This document shows, in pieces, positions 47,411 to 58,189 of a stretch of DNA of 64,000 bases. The stretch lies in contig JARFIW010000500.1 of NCBI GenBank assembly GCA_036346225.1, forward strand, positions 558,001-622,000, written 5' to 3'. Made by a program: the position numbers and the translations under genes. Origin of the DNA: Platerodrilus igneus. Its lineage: Eukaryota; Arthropoda; Insecta; Coleoptera; Lycidae. How positions within the stretch are numbered: position 1 is the first letter of the stretch; every line of letters begins with the position of its first letter. The notes under the pieces were generated by a model. That model saw only the letters and a program-made list of their open reading frames with translations, ran no database searches and had not been told where the DNA came from.

Positions 47411-47728
47411 AATGTAGTGTATAAAATTACTTGTGAATGAAATCAATGCTATGTCGGGGAAACTAAACAATGGTTACGCAATCGTATAAGCCAACATAAA
47501 AGTGATAATAAAATAAATAAAAAATCATGTGTTCTTGCAATACATCTAAATAAAGAAACACATAACGCTAATTTTGACGATATACAAATTTTAGAAATAG
47601 AAAACAATTACAAAAAACGATTATTTTTGGAATCTTTTCATATTAAAAACAACAATTGTGCAATAAATTTCAAATCCGATATAGATAAATTAAATATAGT
47701 TTATTCATTACTATATAAACTTAAGTAG
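47411..47728 (+). pseudogene. PLE-C GIY-YIG endonuclease domain
   Basis: In the same frame as the second RT segment, after a stop at 47345-47347 and 20 further codons, the sequence reads NVVYKITCE, a TGA, then NQCYVGETKQWLRNRISQHK. It continues through VLAIHLNKETHNANFDDIQI to a LFLESFHIKNN segment and a stop at 47726. The VYK and YVGE pair, arginines of the RNRI helix and the C-terminal glutamate (LES) correspond to the catalytic arrangement of PLE GIY-YIG nucleases. Two stops relative to the RT make this copy inactive unless read through. Confidence 0.86.
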
Positions 47729-48076
47729 GCGCATAAACACAGCAAAGCCATAATTCACACTCACCATGTATATCGTCAAAATGTAATTCATATAAAATAT
47801 CAATTCTCGATTGCGATAACTAATCAGTATTAACATGCAAACCAACAACACTATATTGTGAGAATCTTGTTGGAATTAGTGACCGTTCTTATATGTTATA
47901 GTTTCTAAGTTTTAAACTTATTTTATTTTTATGACTGTTATTTTTTAAAATTTGTTTCATATTTTAAAAGTAACTGTTTTTATTCTGTTGATGGTTTCTC
48001 GAATTACTCAGAGCTCACATAGATTGTAAGTAACATCTATTTTGTACATTTGTATTACAGCCTATCACTTATAGGT

Positions 48077-48113
48077 CATGACTAAGGGAATAAATTACCC
48101 GAAACGTCGACAA
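48077..48113 (+). ncRNA. Hammerhead-like motif, right arm of PLE-C
   Basis: CATGACTAA, stem GGG(AATAAATTA)CCC, then GAAACGTC and GAC. It is the mirror of the left-arm motif. The element's inverted arm stops within a few bases of the predicted cleavage position, as expected if RNA processing defines the end. Confidence 0.48.
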
Positions 48114-48124
48114 AATAATAAAAA

Positions 48125-50136
48125 AAAATTTCTTACCCTACCTTTTTGGACGCCTTCGTATTTCTGCTCACCCTGGCTAGCTCAGCAATCGACTTCTTCT
48201 TGAATACCTACCATTTTAAGTACATACCTTTCTCACCCACACACAGTCAAATTAAATTACCAATCAAATAATACAACAAACATGCAGCCTTTTTATTTAC
48301 ACATATTAACAAGTTTCCATTATCAATAAAATATTTACACCTTGGTACAGACAGTTTGCTAACACTGTTACCATCTCAATCGTTGAATACTTTAAAGTCC
48401 TTGGTTTTAATATATTTTAACAAATTCTATATAATACGAGTAGATGGGCCCCTCATGCAACCCTAGTTTGACTTTATTCTGGTCTATTTTGAGTTCATTA
48501 TAACCCAGTTTCTGTAAATGCTTTTAAACCTTGCATTTCATTGAAAACAAATTTAAAGACCCGTTTACTCCTTACAACAACAATTTATAGCATGAACACA
48601 CCTTTGTATATCATCAAAAACCCTTTTTTAATAGTCAAAATTAATTGTCCTGCACATATACCTCTTTAAACAAGTTTTATGGTAATAAATCCACCCCCAA
48701 TAAGTCAAAACACACAAACACAAAAAATATCAACACAAATGTTTATACAGAAACAGGAAATTAAATTTCTTTACCTGGAGTCGCCTTCGTTCCTCGTCAC
48801 CGCTGAAGATGGGTACCAGAAAGATTCGTCGATGTGTCCATACACTTCTATTGTGCCAGGATCCAACTGATCCCTCACCCACCAGTTCTCGGCCACCACC
48901 TCTATTTTTCTATCCAGATACTAGCTTTGTCTCAAACGTAACATTCCATACCAAATATACGTCATGCATACAAATTACGCTTTAGACTTCGCTTACCTTT
49001 AATCGAGTCGTTGTAGTAACAGCACCTTTTATCTAAACAAAAGCACCAACTCGTGCAATAACACATTTACAACTTTGGCGGTACGTTACTAGAGCTTTAC
49101 ATCATTTCAAAACAGGATGTTATATGCAACTTTACCGACTAAACACAATAATTAATACCCGTAAGAGCATTTACTATTATTACGTTGCATATCTAAGCAC
49201 GTTCTCAGATGTAAAGGGAAAGAGAAAGAGAGGTTTAATATATTGTTCGAGTATTTATACGCTTTTCTAAACAACCTCTGGAACCTAGTTCCACTGAAAA
49301 GCTTATTTTCCAAACCGATTCTCAAAATTTCGAATGTAACGAACACTAACTTCTGAAAAATCCTCCATTCGTCGTGCTGTTACATAGAATTTTGTTCTAT
49401 ACCCTCCACGGACGCGCTCTTCTTGAAACTGCCTAGCTTTAAACCAATGATATAATTTTTCCTCGCCGCAACGCTCCACCTATCAGCTATCTATCTCCGT
49501 TTCACGCATATTTGTTGTCTCCTTTAGAACCCCTCTTGAGCTGCAGAAAATCGATATTGTATCTGGCCTTCACATTTACCCGTGTATTTCGTAGGTGACT
49601 TGTACCCAACGCTTTATTTATACGTTTCTCTCTGTTTTACATTATCGATCGATTATTTCACTTAGTCTTCAAGGCACTTGTTGTTGTAGCAGCTTATACA
49701 AATCGACCGTTGCAAACAATTTCATAGAAACTCCGTCTTAACGTTTATTTAAGTTCCCTGAACCTGACATTTAACTAACAGGTGTTTCTCGAAACAACTT
49801 GTTGTTTAGAATAACAATTCCTAGTTTACCCATTCTTAGCGTTTAAAATTATTGATTTTCTATACCTGCAAGCTCCCTTTTCGCTTCCATGCGTTTGATT
49901 TAGAATTAGTATGATTACTTATGCGTATCCTTGAGTTTTTATGTACTCTAAAACTTCTTCCCTTATGCAATTTTAACATTCCAATATACAAATAGAAAAA
50001 TACCTCAATAACCGTCCATTTTCATTATATAAACTGATTAATTTGGCGCGTAAATAATATGCTCCCATTTCTATATACACAGTTGATAAAACTTTATTAC
50101 CTACACCTATTTAACCTATAATTCCACGTCAATATA
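48125..50136. repeat. 2-kb non-coding dispersed repeat, copy 3
   Basis: Landmarks match copy 1 (40696): CCTGGCTAGCTCAG (48173) then GAATACCTA, AATAATACAACAAACATGCA then TTATTTAC, GATGGGCCC (48448), ATTATAACCCAGTTTCT (48502) and ACCAATGATATA (49444). The PLE-C element abuts its left end. The sequence ends near ATTCCACGTCAATATA, just before the mariner TIR; complemented, TATATTGACGTGG resembles the terminus at 44967. No coding frame. Confidence 0.52.
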
Positions 50137-50695
50137 CAGGGTGTCCGGTAAATACGTGTACAACGTAAAAACCGAGATTCTTTGGCTCGAAATAGATCGA
50201 TTTGAGCCAACTGACCTATTATACAAGTTAATACTCCCTGTATGTTTGTTGTGGTTTGTTTAGTATTCTTCTTAATCTTCTTTGGGGATTAAACCACTCA
50301 TAGTTTTTAAAATTATTTTTATTAACGTTTCGATCCATAACCTAGGATCGTTTTCAAAATAATAAAAACTTCAAGTTTGACATTTATGACATAAATTGAA
50401 GGTGACTTTGATTTATTGATGTTTGAAATATTTGGTTTGAGTACACTAAGCAAAATTTTTTAAAAGTTTAAATGAATAATTGCCCTCAATTTGTGTTACG
50501 GCCTGGGACCGACTTTTTTAGGTAGCCAATACGCTTAACGTGAAATCAGCTGATTAATTTTTATTGTAAAAATTCAATAACTTGGGAATTGGAAAACATT
50601 TTTTAACATGTTTCTATTTATACAATTTAGAGGATGGTTATTAAAGAAGTGTGCAATTGCATTATTAAAATGCTTAAGTTTTTTTATATTTATTT

Positions 50696-50815
50696 CGGTG
50701 AAATAAAACATAAAATTAGAAAACAATATAAGGGAAGCTAACTCAGAATATAAATAAGTGCAGGTACGTGTCCAACCAGTTTTTGAAATGAAGATCCAAT
50801 GATGATGATGATGAA
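50696..50815 (+). mobile_element. RTE-like 3' end fragment
   Basis: GGTGAAATAAAACATAAAATTAG and GCTAACTCAGAATATAAATAA then GTCCAACCAGT match 28490-28620, and the segment ends in (GAT)n (CAATGATGATGATGATGAAG). It is an internally shortened copy of the same RTE family as at 26835, lying inside PLE-A. Confidence 0.75.
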
Positions 50816-50839
50816 GCATATTAACAACCACTGTAAAAC

Positions 50840-51030
50840 AGCATTGGTATCTGACAAGTGTATACCCGCAATAAGGTTACCTCACAACCATATACAATCT
50901 CCGTTAAACAGTATTGGTATCTGACAAGTGTAAACCCGCCATAGGGTCGCCTCAGATCCATATACAACCTTCATAGAACAACATTGGTATCTGACAAGTG
51001 TAAACCCACCATAAGGTTACCTCAGAACAA
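50840..51030. repeat. 70-bp tandem repeat, three units
   Basis: Units with GGTATCTGACAAGTGTA begin at about 50845, 50915 and 50985. They are the reverse complement of the array at 24893-25237. Confidence 0.9.
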
Positions 51031-52024
51031 TGTTAAAATCTACCAAAGAGGTAGCCTAAATCATAATGATTTCCCCTTCAAAATAAATATAAAATAAATA
51101 TAAAAAAACTTAAGCATTTTAATAATTCAATTGCACACTTCTTTAATAACCATCCTCTAAATTGTATAAATAGAAACATGTTAAAAAATGTTTTCCAATT
51201 CCCAAGTTATTGAATTTTACAATAAAAATTAATCAGCTGATTTCACGTTAAGCGTATTGGCTACCTAAAAAAGTCGGTCCCAGGCCGTAACACAAATTGA
51301 GGGCAATTATTCATTTAAACTTTTAAAAATTTTTGCTTAGTGTACTCAAACATCAAATAAATTTCAAACATCAATAAATCAAAGTCACCTTCAATTTATG
51401 TCATAAATGTCAAACTTGAAGTTTTTATTATTTTGAAAACGATCCTAGGTTATGGATTGAAACGTTAATAAAGATAATTTTAAAAACTATGAGTGGTTTA
51501 ATCCCCAAAGAAGATTAAGAAGAATATTATACAAGTTGCTTCATTTAGCCGCTAGAGGACTTCAAAAATCGTGAAAAATATTTGATATTTTAAAATAACT
51601 CGAAAACGCGTCGATAGATTTTGACCATTTTTGGGGTGCTAGTTTCTACTTTCAATTGACATCTTTTGGTGGTGTACGTAATAATTTTAAAAGCATACGA
51701 TTGTCCCAAAAATGATGTATTGTATAAATATCCGACCATTACCTTTTTCCTGTTTATGCAATGACTACCAATTTTTTTATGAGTAGCCGACTTAATTTGG
51801 AAACTTTTTTGTCGCTTGTAAAATTTTGATTAGACGAGCGGTTTAACAGAAAAAAAGTAATTTCAAATGTCTGCATACTTTCGTCATCATTGCTGCATTA
51901 ACTGTAAAACGGGGCAAATAAAAGAACATAGTATAGTAGTAGGTTTTGCTTTTGTTTTGTTATTTACTTTGAATATTACTTAACCTCAGTTTGCCTGTCA
52001 AGTTTGCATCTTTCATCTTACATT

Positions 52025-53093
52025 ATGAGTACTTACACAAACAACGAACAGGTGGATATGCTTTTGGTTTTCGGATTTTGTCAAGGCAATGGTCGTAAAA
52101 GCGTCAGAGTTTATAGGGAAAGATTTCCTAATCGCCGAATTCCAAACCACCAAACATTCCCAAATATTGAAAGACGTCTTCGTGAAAATGGTAGGTTTCA
52201 GTCAAGAAATGCGGATCGAGGACGTGAAAGTACCACAAGAACTGCGGATCTGGAGGAACAAATTTTGGATAGAGTTGAAGAAGACCCAAAAATAAGCACC
52301 AGACGCTTAGGACTTGAACTACAAGTTCCTAAAAGTATTGTTCATGACGTTTTAAAGGAACAGTTATTACACCCATACCACGTTCAACAGGTACAAAACC
52401 TTTTGCCTATCGATCCTGAGAGGCGTCTAGCTTTCTGTCAATTTATTCAAGATCAGAGAATTCAAAATGCAAATTTCAGTCGCAAAATTTTATTTACAGA
52501 CGAAGCTTCTTTTACACGATCTGGTATTACTAACATACATAATGAACATGTTTACGCTGTAGAAAATCCTCATACAACTAAAGTGACTCACTATCAACAT
52601 GAATTTAAAATTAATGTCTGGGCTCGAGTTATTGATAATTTTATTATCGGTCCTGTTATGATACCAAATCGATTAAACGGAGACAATTACTTCAACTTTC
52701 TACAATAAACATTGCCGAATTTATTGGAAGATCTGCCATTGTTACTTCGGCAAGACATGTGGTTCATGCACGATGGTGCTCCTTCCCACTTTACTCTAGC
52801 TGTTCGACAACATTTACACGAAAAATGCCGGATCGATGGATCGGAAAGGGATATGATGGCCAGCACGATCGCCGGACTTGACGCCCTGTGATTATTTTTT
52901 GTGGGGTACCTTAAAATCTAAGGTTTATTCGTCTCCACTTGATAGCGAAGAAGAATTGTATAGACGAATTTTAAATGCAGCCAACTCTTTAAAAAATAAT
53001 GCACAAACAATGCAGAGGGTTCAGTTAAACTTCTTACGAAGAGTTGATTTGTGCATTGAAGAAAATGGCGGACATTTTGACAATTTATTGTAA
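52025..53093 (+). pseudogene. Mariner-type transposase (DUF4817 plus DDE)
   Basis: ATG at 52025 opens MSTYTNNEQVDMLLVFGFCQ, followed by YRERFPNRRIPNHQTF, the N-terminal domain annotated in arthropods as DUF4817 (a helix-turn-helix). A second helix-turn-helix region follows (DPKISTRRLGLEL), then LLHPYHVQQVQ. The catalytic core has KILFTDEASF (first Asp near 52500), VWARVIDN, MWFMHDGAPSHF (second Asp near 52770) and SPDLTPCDYFLWG (third Asp near 52888), and ends with a helical segment to a stop at 53091. The frame is broken by a stop at 52706-52708 and two frame changes between about 52825 and 52860. All three catalytic residues survive in the DNA, so loss of function is recent relative to other remnants. 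Confidence 0.9.
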
Positions 53094-53611
53094 TGGTCCA
53101 ACACTTGTACCGCGCTGTTAATTTTCAATGATAGTAATAAAAAATAAACAAAACAATGAAATAAAAATAAAAAACAAACATTTGAAATTACTTTTTTTCT
53201 GTCAAACCGCTCGTCTAATCAAAATTTTACAAGAGACAAAAAAGTTTCCAAATTAAGTCGGCTACTCATAAAAAAATTGGTAGTCATTGCATAAACAGGA
53301 AAAAGGTAATGGTCGGATATTTATACAATACATCATTTTTGGGACACTCGTATGCTTTTAAAATTATTGCGTACACCACCAAAAGATGTTAATTGAAAGT
53401 AGAAACTCGCACCCCAAAAATGGTCAAAATCTATCGACGCGTTTTCGAGTTATTTTAAAATATCAAATATTTTTCACGATTTTTGAAGCCCTCTAGCGGC
53501 TAAATGAAGCAACTTGTATAATAGGTAAGTTGGCTCAAATCGATCTATTTCGAGCCAAAGAATCTCTGTTCTTACGTTGTACATGTATTTTCCGGACACC
53601 CTGTATATGTG

Positions 53612-53950
53612 TGGCACTGTATTTCATAAAAACTAAGGTAACTAGATTAATTAAATTAAATTTATTGTGCGCAATAGAACACCTTTTATTTAATAACTAC
53701 AGAACGGATCAAACCGATTTTAATGATCTTTTCACGAAAAAACTTCGTTTTTCAACAGCTTTAATACCATGTAGTGCAAAATGTAGGAAGTCATTTAAAA
53801 TTTTAACGTTGAGTAAGCTGTGTGTACGCTGGTAAAGTGTTATAAAACTACAACCCCTAAACCATGCTTCCCCCTTGACATCTAATAATCCCTCATAAAC
53901 CGTATTTCAATATGGTTACTAATTTTCTTTATATTACAGGTGGAAACTTT
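53612..53950. repeat. Foldback repeat, left arm
   Basis: GGCACTGTATTTCATAAAAAC starts a 340-bp sequence whose inverted copy is 58271-58605. It includes ACCATGTAGTGCAAAATGTAG and CCTAAACCATGCTTCCCCC. A third, direct, copy of part of it lies at 54777-54850 plus 58182-58270, split by the hAT-like element. The overlapping ORF at 53530-53835 is not conserved in the other copies. Confidence 0.78.
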
Positions 53951-53994
53951 TCAAATGAACACACTATTTCAACAGCTTCATTACAAGACTTGAA

Positions 53995-54375
53995 CAATTA
54001 AAGAGGTTGATAAGAAAAAGATAGAAGCTTTTGAAACTTGGTGTTATAGGAGAATGTTAAAGATTAGTTGGACAGATAGAGTAACAAATGAGGAAGTTTA
54101 TAGAAGGATAGGTGAGAAACCCTGTCTGTGAAAACAATTAAAAGTCAGGAGAGATAGAATGATAGGGCACCAGTTAAGACATGAGGGACTATTTAGTAAA
54201 GTCTTAGATTATAGACTACCAAATAAAAATAGAGTAGGAAGGCCTAGACAAAGCTATATTAGTCAAATTAGAGATTTAGGTTGAGAAGGGTATGTAGATC
54301 TTTTTAAACTAGCTCAGAATAGAAAAGAATTTAGAGCTGCGTCAAACCGACCTTAAGTAAGTTCGAAAACAAAAC
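53995..54375 (+). pseudogene. Second RTE-like family, C-terminal fragment
   Basis: Plus-strand translation reads KKKIEAFETWCYRRMLKISW, then TDRVTNEEVYRRIGEK, and after one stop RRDRMIGHQLRHEGLFSK, GRPRQSYISQI and LFKLAQNRKEFRAASNRP. This is the same C-terminal region as in the RTE at 26835 but clearly a different family by sequence. Two in-frame stops. It covers about 125 codons, so it is a strongly 5'-truncated insertion. Confidence 0.8.
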
Positions 54376-54589
54376 AAGAAAAAAATTAATAAATAAAAAT
54401 CAGTGAACTAAATGTCACCATGGCAAAACTCACAATTAGTTAGCGGTCTGGCATGTTGGTAGCGATTCGTTACTTAAGCCTTACCATAACATATAATTTA
54501 ACACTTTTCCTTTTTGGAGGGGATAACCCTTATAAATGGGAATCATGTAAATATGTTGGAGTTCTTTAACAACCATCAGGTTGCTAATA

Positions 54590-54777
54590 TCTGTGTAGAG
54601 CCAGGTACATAGGAAAAATATTGGTAGACCTAGACCAAACTATATTAATCAAATTATTAGAAATTTCGGTTGTGAAAGTTATGTAGAACTTTTTAGATTA
54701 GCACAGAATAGAAAAGAAATTAGAGCTGCGTCAAACCGACCTTGTGTAAGGTCGAAAACAAAATGATGATGATGACA
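54590..54777 (+). pseudogene. Shorter second copy of the RTE-like 3' end
   Basis: Reads RPRPNYINQI, then CESYVELFRLAQNRKEIRAA and SNRP, and ends in ATGATGATGATGAC, the simple-repeat tail. It repeats the last 45 codons of the fragment at 53995 in the same orientation. The pair looks like a tandem 3'-end duplication, a pattern also seen in the RTE copies at 14610 and 26835. Confidence 0.75.
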
Positions 54778-54850
54778 TTACCATGTAGTACAAAATGTAG
54801 GATGCTATTTAAAATTTTAACGTTGAGTAAGCTGTGTGTAGGCTGGTAAA

Positions 54851-57800
54851 TAGGGATGGTCTCGGGCCGGGCCGGGCCGGGCCGGGCTTTTAATAAGCCC
54901 AGCCCGGCCCGACGCAGAAAGGTAACCGGCCCGGCCCGAGGCCCGGCCCGAAATGAAAATTGACGGGCCGGCCCGACTTTTATTGGGCGAATGAGAAGAT
55001 ATTTTTTTCTGTTGTGTTCAACAAGTAACTATCATTCTTTTGTTTAATTTATGAGTATATGATTTTGAATTACAATCAAGATACTTGTGGAACATATTGT
55101 AGTATATCATTTGATTTTTGATTCTGTTACGTACCTAGACGTAGCCGGAAGTAAAGTAAGTACCAGGCTAACTATTAAACGTGGAGAGGGGGGGGGATTT
55201 GCCTACATACCAAAAGGAAACAAAAAACACATTGCCCTCGATGATCTATTAACAAATAAAAATAAATAACGGATTCTGTACAAACAAGCAAGAGCTATAA
55301 ATTAAGCGTTACTATTTGAAAGCAAACAGTTAGGTGATATAAACAATTTAGTACATTAGATACGAAGTGCGCATCTCGTATTTACACAAAATAAAATTAA
55401 TCAGTAGTAAATAAACCTGTGAGAGCTTTTGTCAAGCATTTTTAAAGTTTCACCTAACACTTTTTGTAAAATAACTAATTAGTAGGAAAGAATTAACGTG
55501 TGGGGGCTTTTGTCAGATATCTTTTAAATCGTACATAGTACCGTTTGTAAAATAAACTAATCAGTACAAAGGAATAAGCGTGTGTCTGTCCAATACTTTT
55601 AACACAGGTACATCACACATGTAGAGCGATAATATCGATTAGCAGCAACGAACAATAGTTCTACAATGTGCCGTTTCTTGTCACATAACTACACCAAATG
55701 TTGACACGGAATATCCCATTGACACAACACACAAAAGGAAACGAGTTGCATACCTGTAGGTGTCCGGATACTTAGCTTGAAAACCGTCGAGAGTGAGTCA
55801 ACACAGAAACGCCGCGGTATTCAGGATTCATTCACCCTGGCATCGTAACTACAGCAACGACCTACGGACAAAAGCAGTTGGTCTACAGAAAGGAAGAACG
55901 CATTTGGTGTCCAGCTAAAAGAAGCAATCTACGCAAGACACCTAGTTGTCGAACAGAAAATAAACAGACGTGCACTGCTTTTCAAATACGGTGATGAATA
56001 ATGTAGAAAATATGTCGACGCACAAGCTGTAGAAGCAAATTTAACAATGGTTCAAATAACACGAATTCCAACTGCAAATCCTCGCTTATCGAAGCGCGAT
56101 TAAAACTGGTAAACCCGGGTTTTATCAGATAGTGTGCGACCTTATTTCAACAAGTTTTTACATTGAAACAATAGAGAAAATCATTATAGGCGGTCGTAAT
56201 GTATACCAAGATAACGGGTACCTGAAACAGGATATAACTATTTAGTTGCTGCATAAACTTGTCGTTTTAAAGCAACTAGATTTAAGTTGAGAAATGTATT
56301 CGAGAGCGTGTTTATTATTAATTATGTTTAAGGATTTAACAGTAGAAACAGAATTATTCGAGAGGGTATTGAATTAATAAGGGAGAAAAATAGGGTAATT
56401 AATTTATGCTGAAAATAAACGTAACAATTCTTTAAAAAATCCTAAAAATAGGTAACAAAGGTACAAAATGTTTAGCAATTTTCAATGTTTATGAAATTGT
56501 ACGCTTAACGCACCTTATAACCTTTATAATAAATTTGCGTCCGCTTTATTTTGTCGTTTCTACTTCAAAGAATTTTACTAAAATTACCTACTTGAAATTA
56601 GAGAGTTGTTGCAAACTCATTCCAAGCAGACTTTATTAAAAGAATCTTCAAATAAAGTATCCTTTTTTAAAAATTTGCATCCAATCTAAAGGAGTGTTAG
56701 TGCAAGTGTTTTTTCCCTTACTCTTTATTCTGACATATATGTTTAGTATTCTATATCTATAGGTTATGTTTTAAAAATGAATAAAGAATTAATCTCTTTT
56801 GTGATAAGGTGATCTACATGTTTAACTATATTGGAAAAAATCAAAGAAGTTGTATTCACACAAAGATGAACTTTTTTTTATTATTTGAGTCTTTTATTTC
56901 CCACTGATTCGATGACATTTGTATGTGTTGTCAAAGTGTTTTCACTGAATACTTTTTGAGTTTACTTCAAGACACTGTTTTTACTTCTTTCCAAGCATAT
57001 AGCATATCCGTTTTCAAAAGGATTTTTACAGTTTACTTCTAGGAAAAGCATTACGAAACAGCATCCTCGTATTTAGAGCGTTGACTTTTTATATCTTTTT
57101 CGTGTTATAAACTTGGACATTATATTTCTAAATTTAATTACAGAAACAACCCTACAAAAAACCATTTATTTCGCTATATTTATACACAAAGCAGACAATT
57201 AAATGTAAGTTTGTACGTTAGGCATTTGGCATATGACAAAATTAAGGCGCCTTAAATAAAAGCATTCCCTGCCTGTGTTTAAATTAAATAAAGGTGTCCT
57301 GTATTTTAATAAAGTACAAACATTAAAGGTGTAAATACTCCCTGTATGTTTGTTGTGGTTTGTTTAACATTCTTCTTAATTTTCTTTGGGAATTAAACCA
57401 CTTATATTTATGTCATAAATGTCAAACTTGAAGTTTTTATTATTTTGACAACGATCCTAGGTTATGGATCGAAACGTAAATAAAGTTGATTTTAAAAAAT
57501 ATAAGTGGTTTAATTCCCAAAGAAAATTAAGAAGAATATTAAAGGTGTAATTGCGCATGTGTAAATGTCAAATAAGGGAAAACTTTATTAAAAAATTGGT
57601 AAAATGAAGTTTGCAATAACTCTCTAGTGTTTTGGCGGTAGACATAAATTATACACGTGATTGATAATATCGACGTTCGCCGCATGATTGAGATTTAGAG
57701 TATATACATATACATAATATAAATCGTGCAAACTTTTGAATTATGAATAAATCACCTAGTTTGATGTTCCTGAGCATCTTTAACTTGCCTAAAATACAAC

Positions 57801-58181
57801 ATGAGGAACATTAAATAGGACTAGAAAAAATATTCGGTATAAGAAGCGAGTTATAATATCACGTTTCCTTTACACTAAACAAGACGAAAAACTGATTATT
57901 AATGGGTTCATGAAGACACTATGTGAAAATATAGTTAAGAACGTTTACTTACTTAATGTAAGATAGAAGTGAAGGGACGATGGAGTATCTACTCGTGCGT
58001 TTTTCGGCCCGAAAAGTTCTGGCCGGCCCGAGTCGTTTGGCCCGGTCCAGCCCGAAAAAAGATAGGCCCGGCCCGGGCCCGGCCCGAATAAAGTAGTCAA
58101 CGGCCCGGCCCGGATTCGGCCCGAAATCGGGCCGGGCTCGGGCCGGGCCGGCCCGAAAGCCCGAGCCCGAGTCCATCCCTA
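54851..58181. mobile_element. hAT-like element, 3.3 kb, GGGCC-rich ends, non-autonomous
   Basis: TIRs begin TAGGGATGG and end CCATCCCTA, flanked by the 8-bp duplication CTGGTAAA (54843-54850 and 58182-58189), the size used by hAT transposons. Just inside each end are clusters of GGGCCGGGCC and CGGCCCGA motifs (54863-54985 and 57997-58168), probably transposase-binding subterminal repeats. No hAT transposase (BED finger, RNase H-like core or dimerisation domain) is recognisable in the interior, which is AT-rich and carries the short PLE-A derivative at 57335-57537. The ORF at 57949-58176 is an artefact of the GC-rich repeats. Confidence 0.82.
57335..57537. mobile_element. Short PLE family A derivative with 13-bp target duplication
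   Basis: 203 bp: starts ATACTCCCTGTATG, ends AAATTAAGAAGAAT, flanked by ATTAAAGGTGTAA on each side (57322-57334 and 57538-57550). Only the outer arms and one hairpin (GATCCTAGGTTATGGATCG then AAACGTAAATAAAG) remain. Because borders and duplication are exact, this copy defines the true ends of the family. Confidence 0.9.
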
Positions 58182-58189
58182 CTGGTAAA

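Larger units (their letters stand above)
45205..48115 (+). mobile_element. Penelope-like element family C, nearly complete
   Basis: An RT and GIY-YIG coding region is flanked by long, well-matched inverted arms of about 370 bp (45286-45660 and 47727-48113). The left end has additional sequence outside the arm (45205-45285) containing AATCTTCTTTGGGAAT, which is also found in the ends of PLE family A, so the families are related. The right arm ends at GAAACGTCGAC followed by an A-rich run. One-sided terminal extensions and inverted terminal repeats are hallmarks of PLEs. Only one frameshift and two stops interrupt the coding region, so this is the youngest-looking retroelement in the window. 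Confidence 0.9.
50230..51525. mobile_element. PLE family A copy nested in the mariner TIR
   Basis: Starts AATACTCCCTGTATG and ends AGATTAAGAAGAAT. It is flanked by the 12-bp duplication ATTATACAAGTT (50218-50229 and 51526-51537), which also shows that the TIR was whole before insertion. Arms 50265-50690 and 51035-51525 are inverted copies, each with the GATCC..GGATC-type hairpin next to GTTTCG/GAAACG. The interior holds a small RTE 3' fragment and three 70-bp units instead of PLE coding sequence. Confidence 0.88.
50137..53603 (+). mobile_element. Mariner-type DNA transposon with about 440-bp TIRs
   Basis: Left end CAGGGTGTCCGGTAAATAC at 50137 and right end (complement) CAGGGTGTCCGGAAAATAC at 53603, with TA on both sides as target duplication. 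The inverted repeats are long. After subtracting the nested PLE-A insertion (50230-51525), the left TIR continues 51526-51880 and pairs nearly perfectly with 53180-53603, including CGAAAACGCGTCGATAGATT and CCTTTTTCCTGTTTATGC. The transposase lies between them on the plus strand. The TIRs are well preserved, so the insertion is not ancient, but the transposase is broken. Confidence 0.9.

Noticed and set aside
57949..58176. Arg/Gly/Pro-rich 75-codon ORF
   Set aside because: It is an artefact of the GGGCC-type repeats in the hAT-like terminus.
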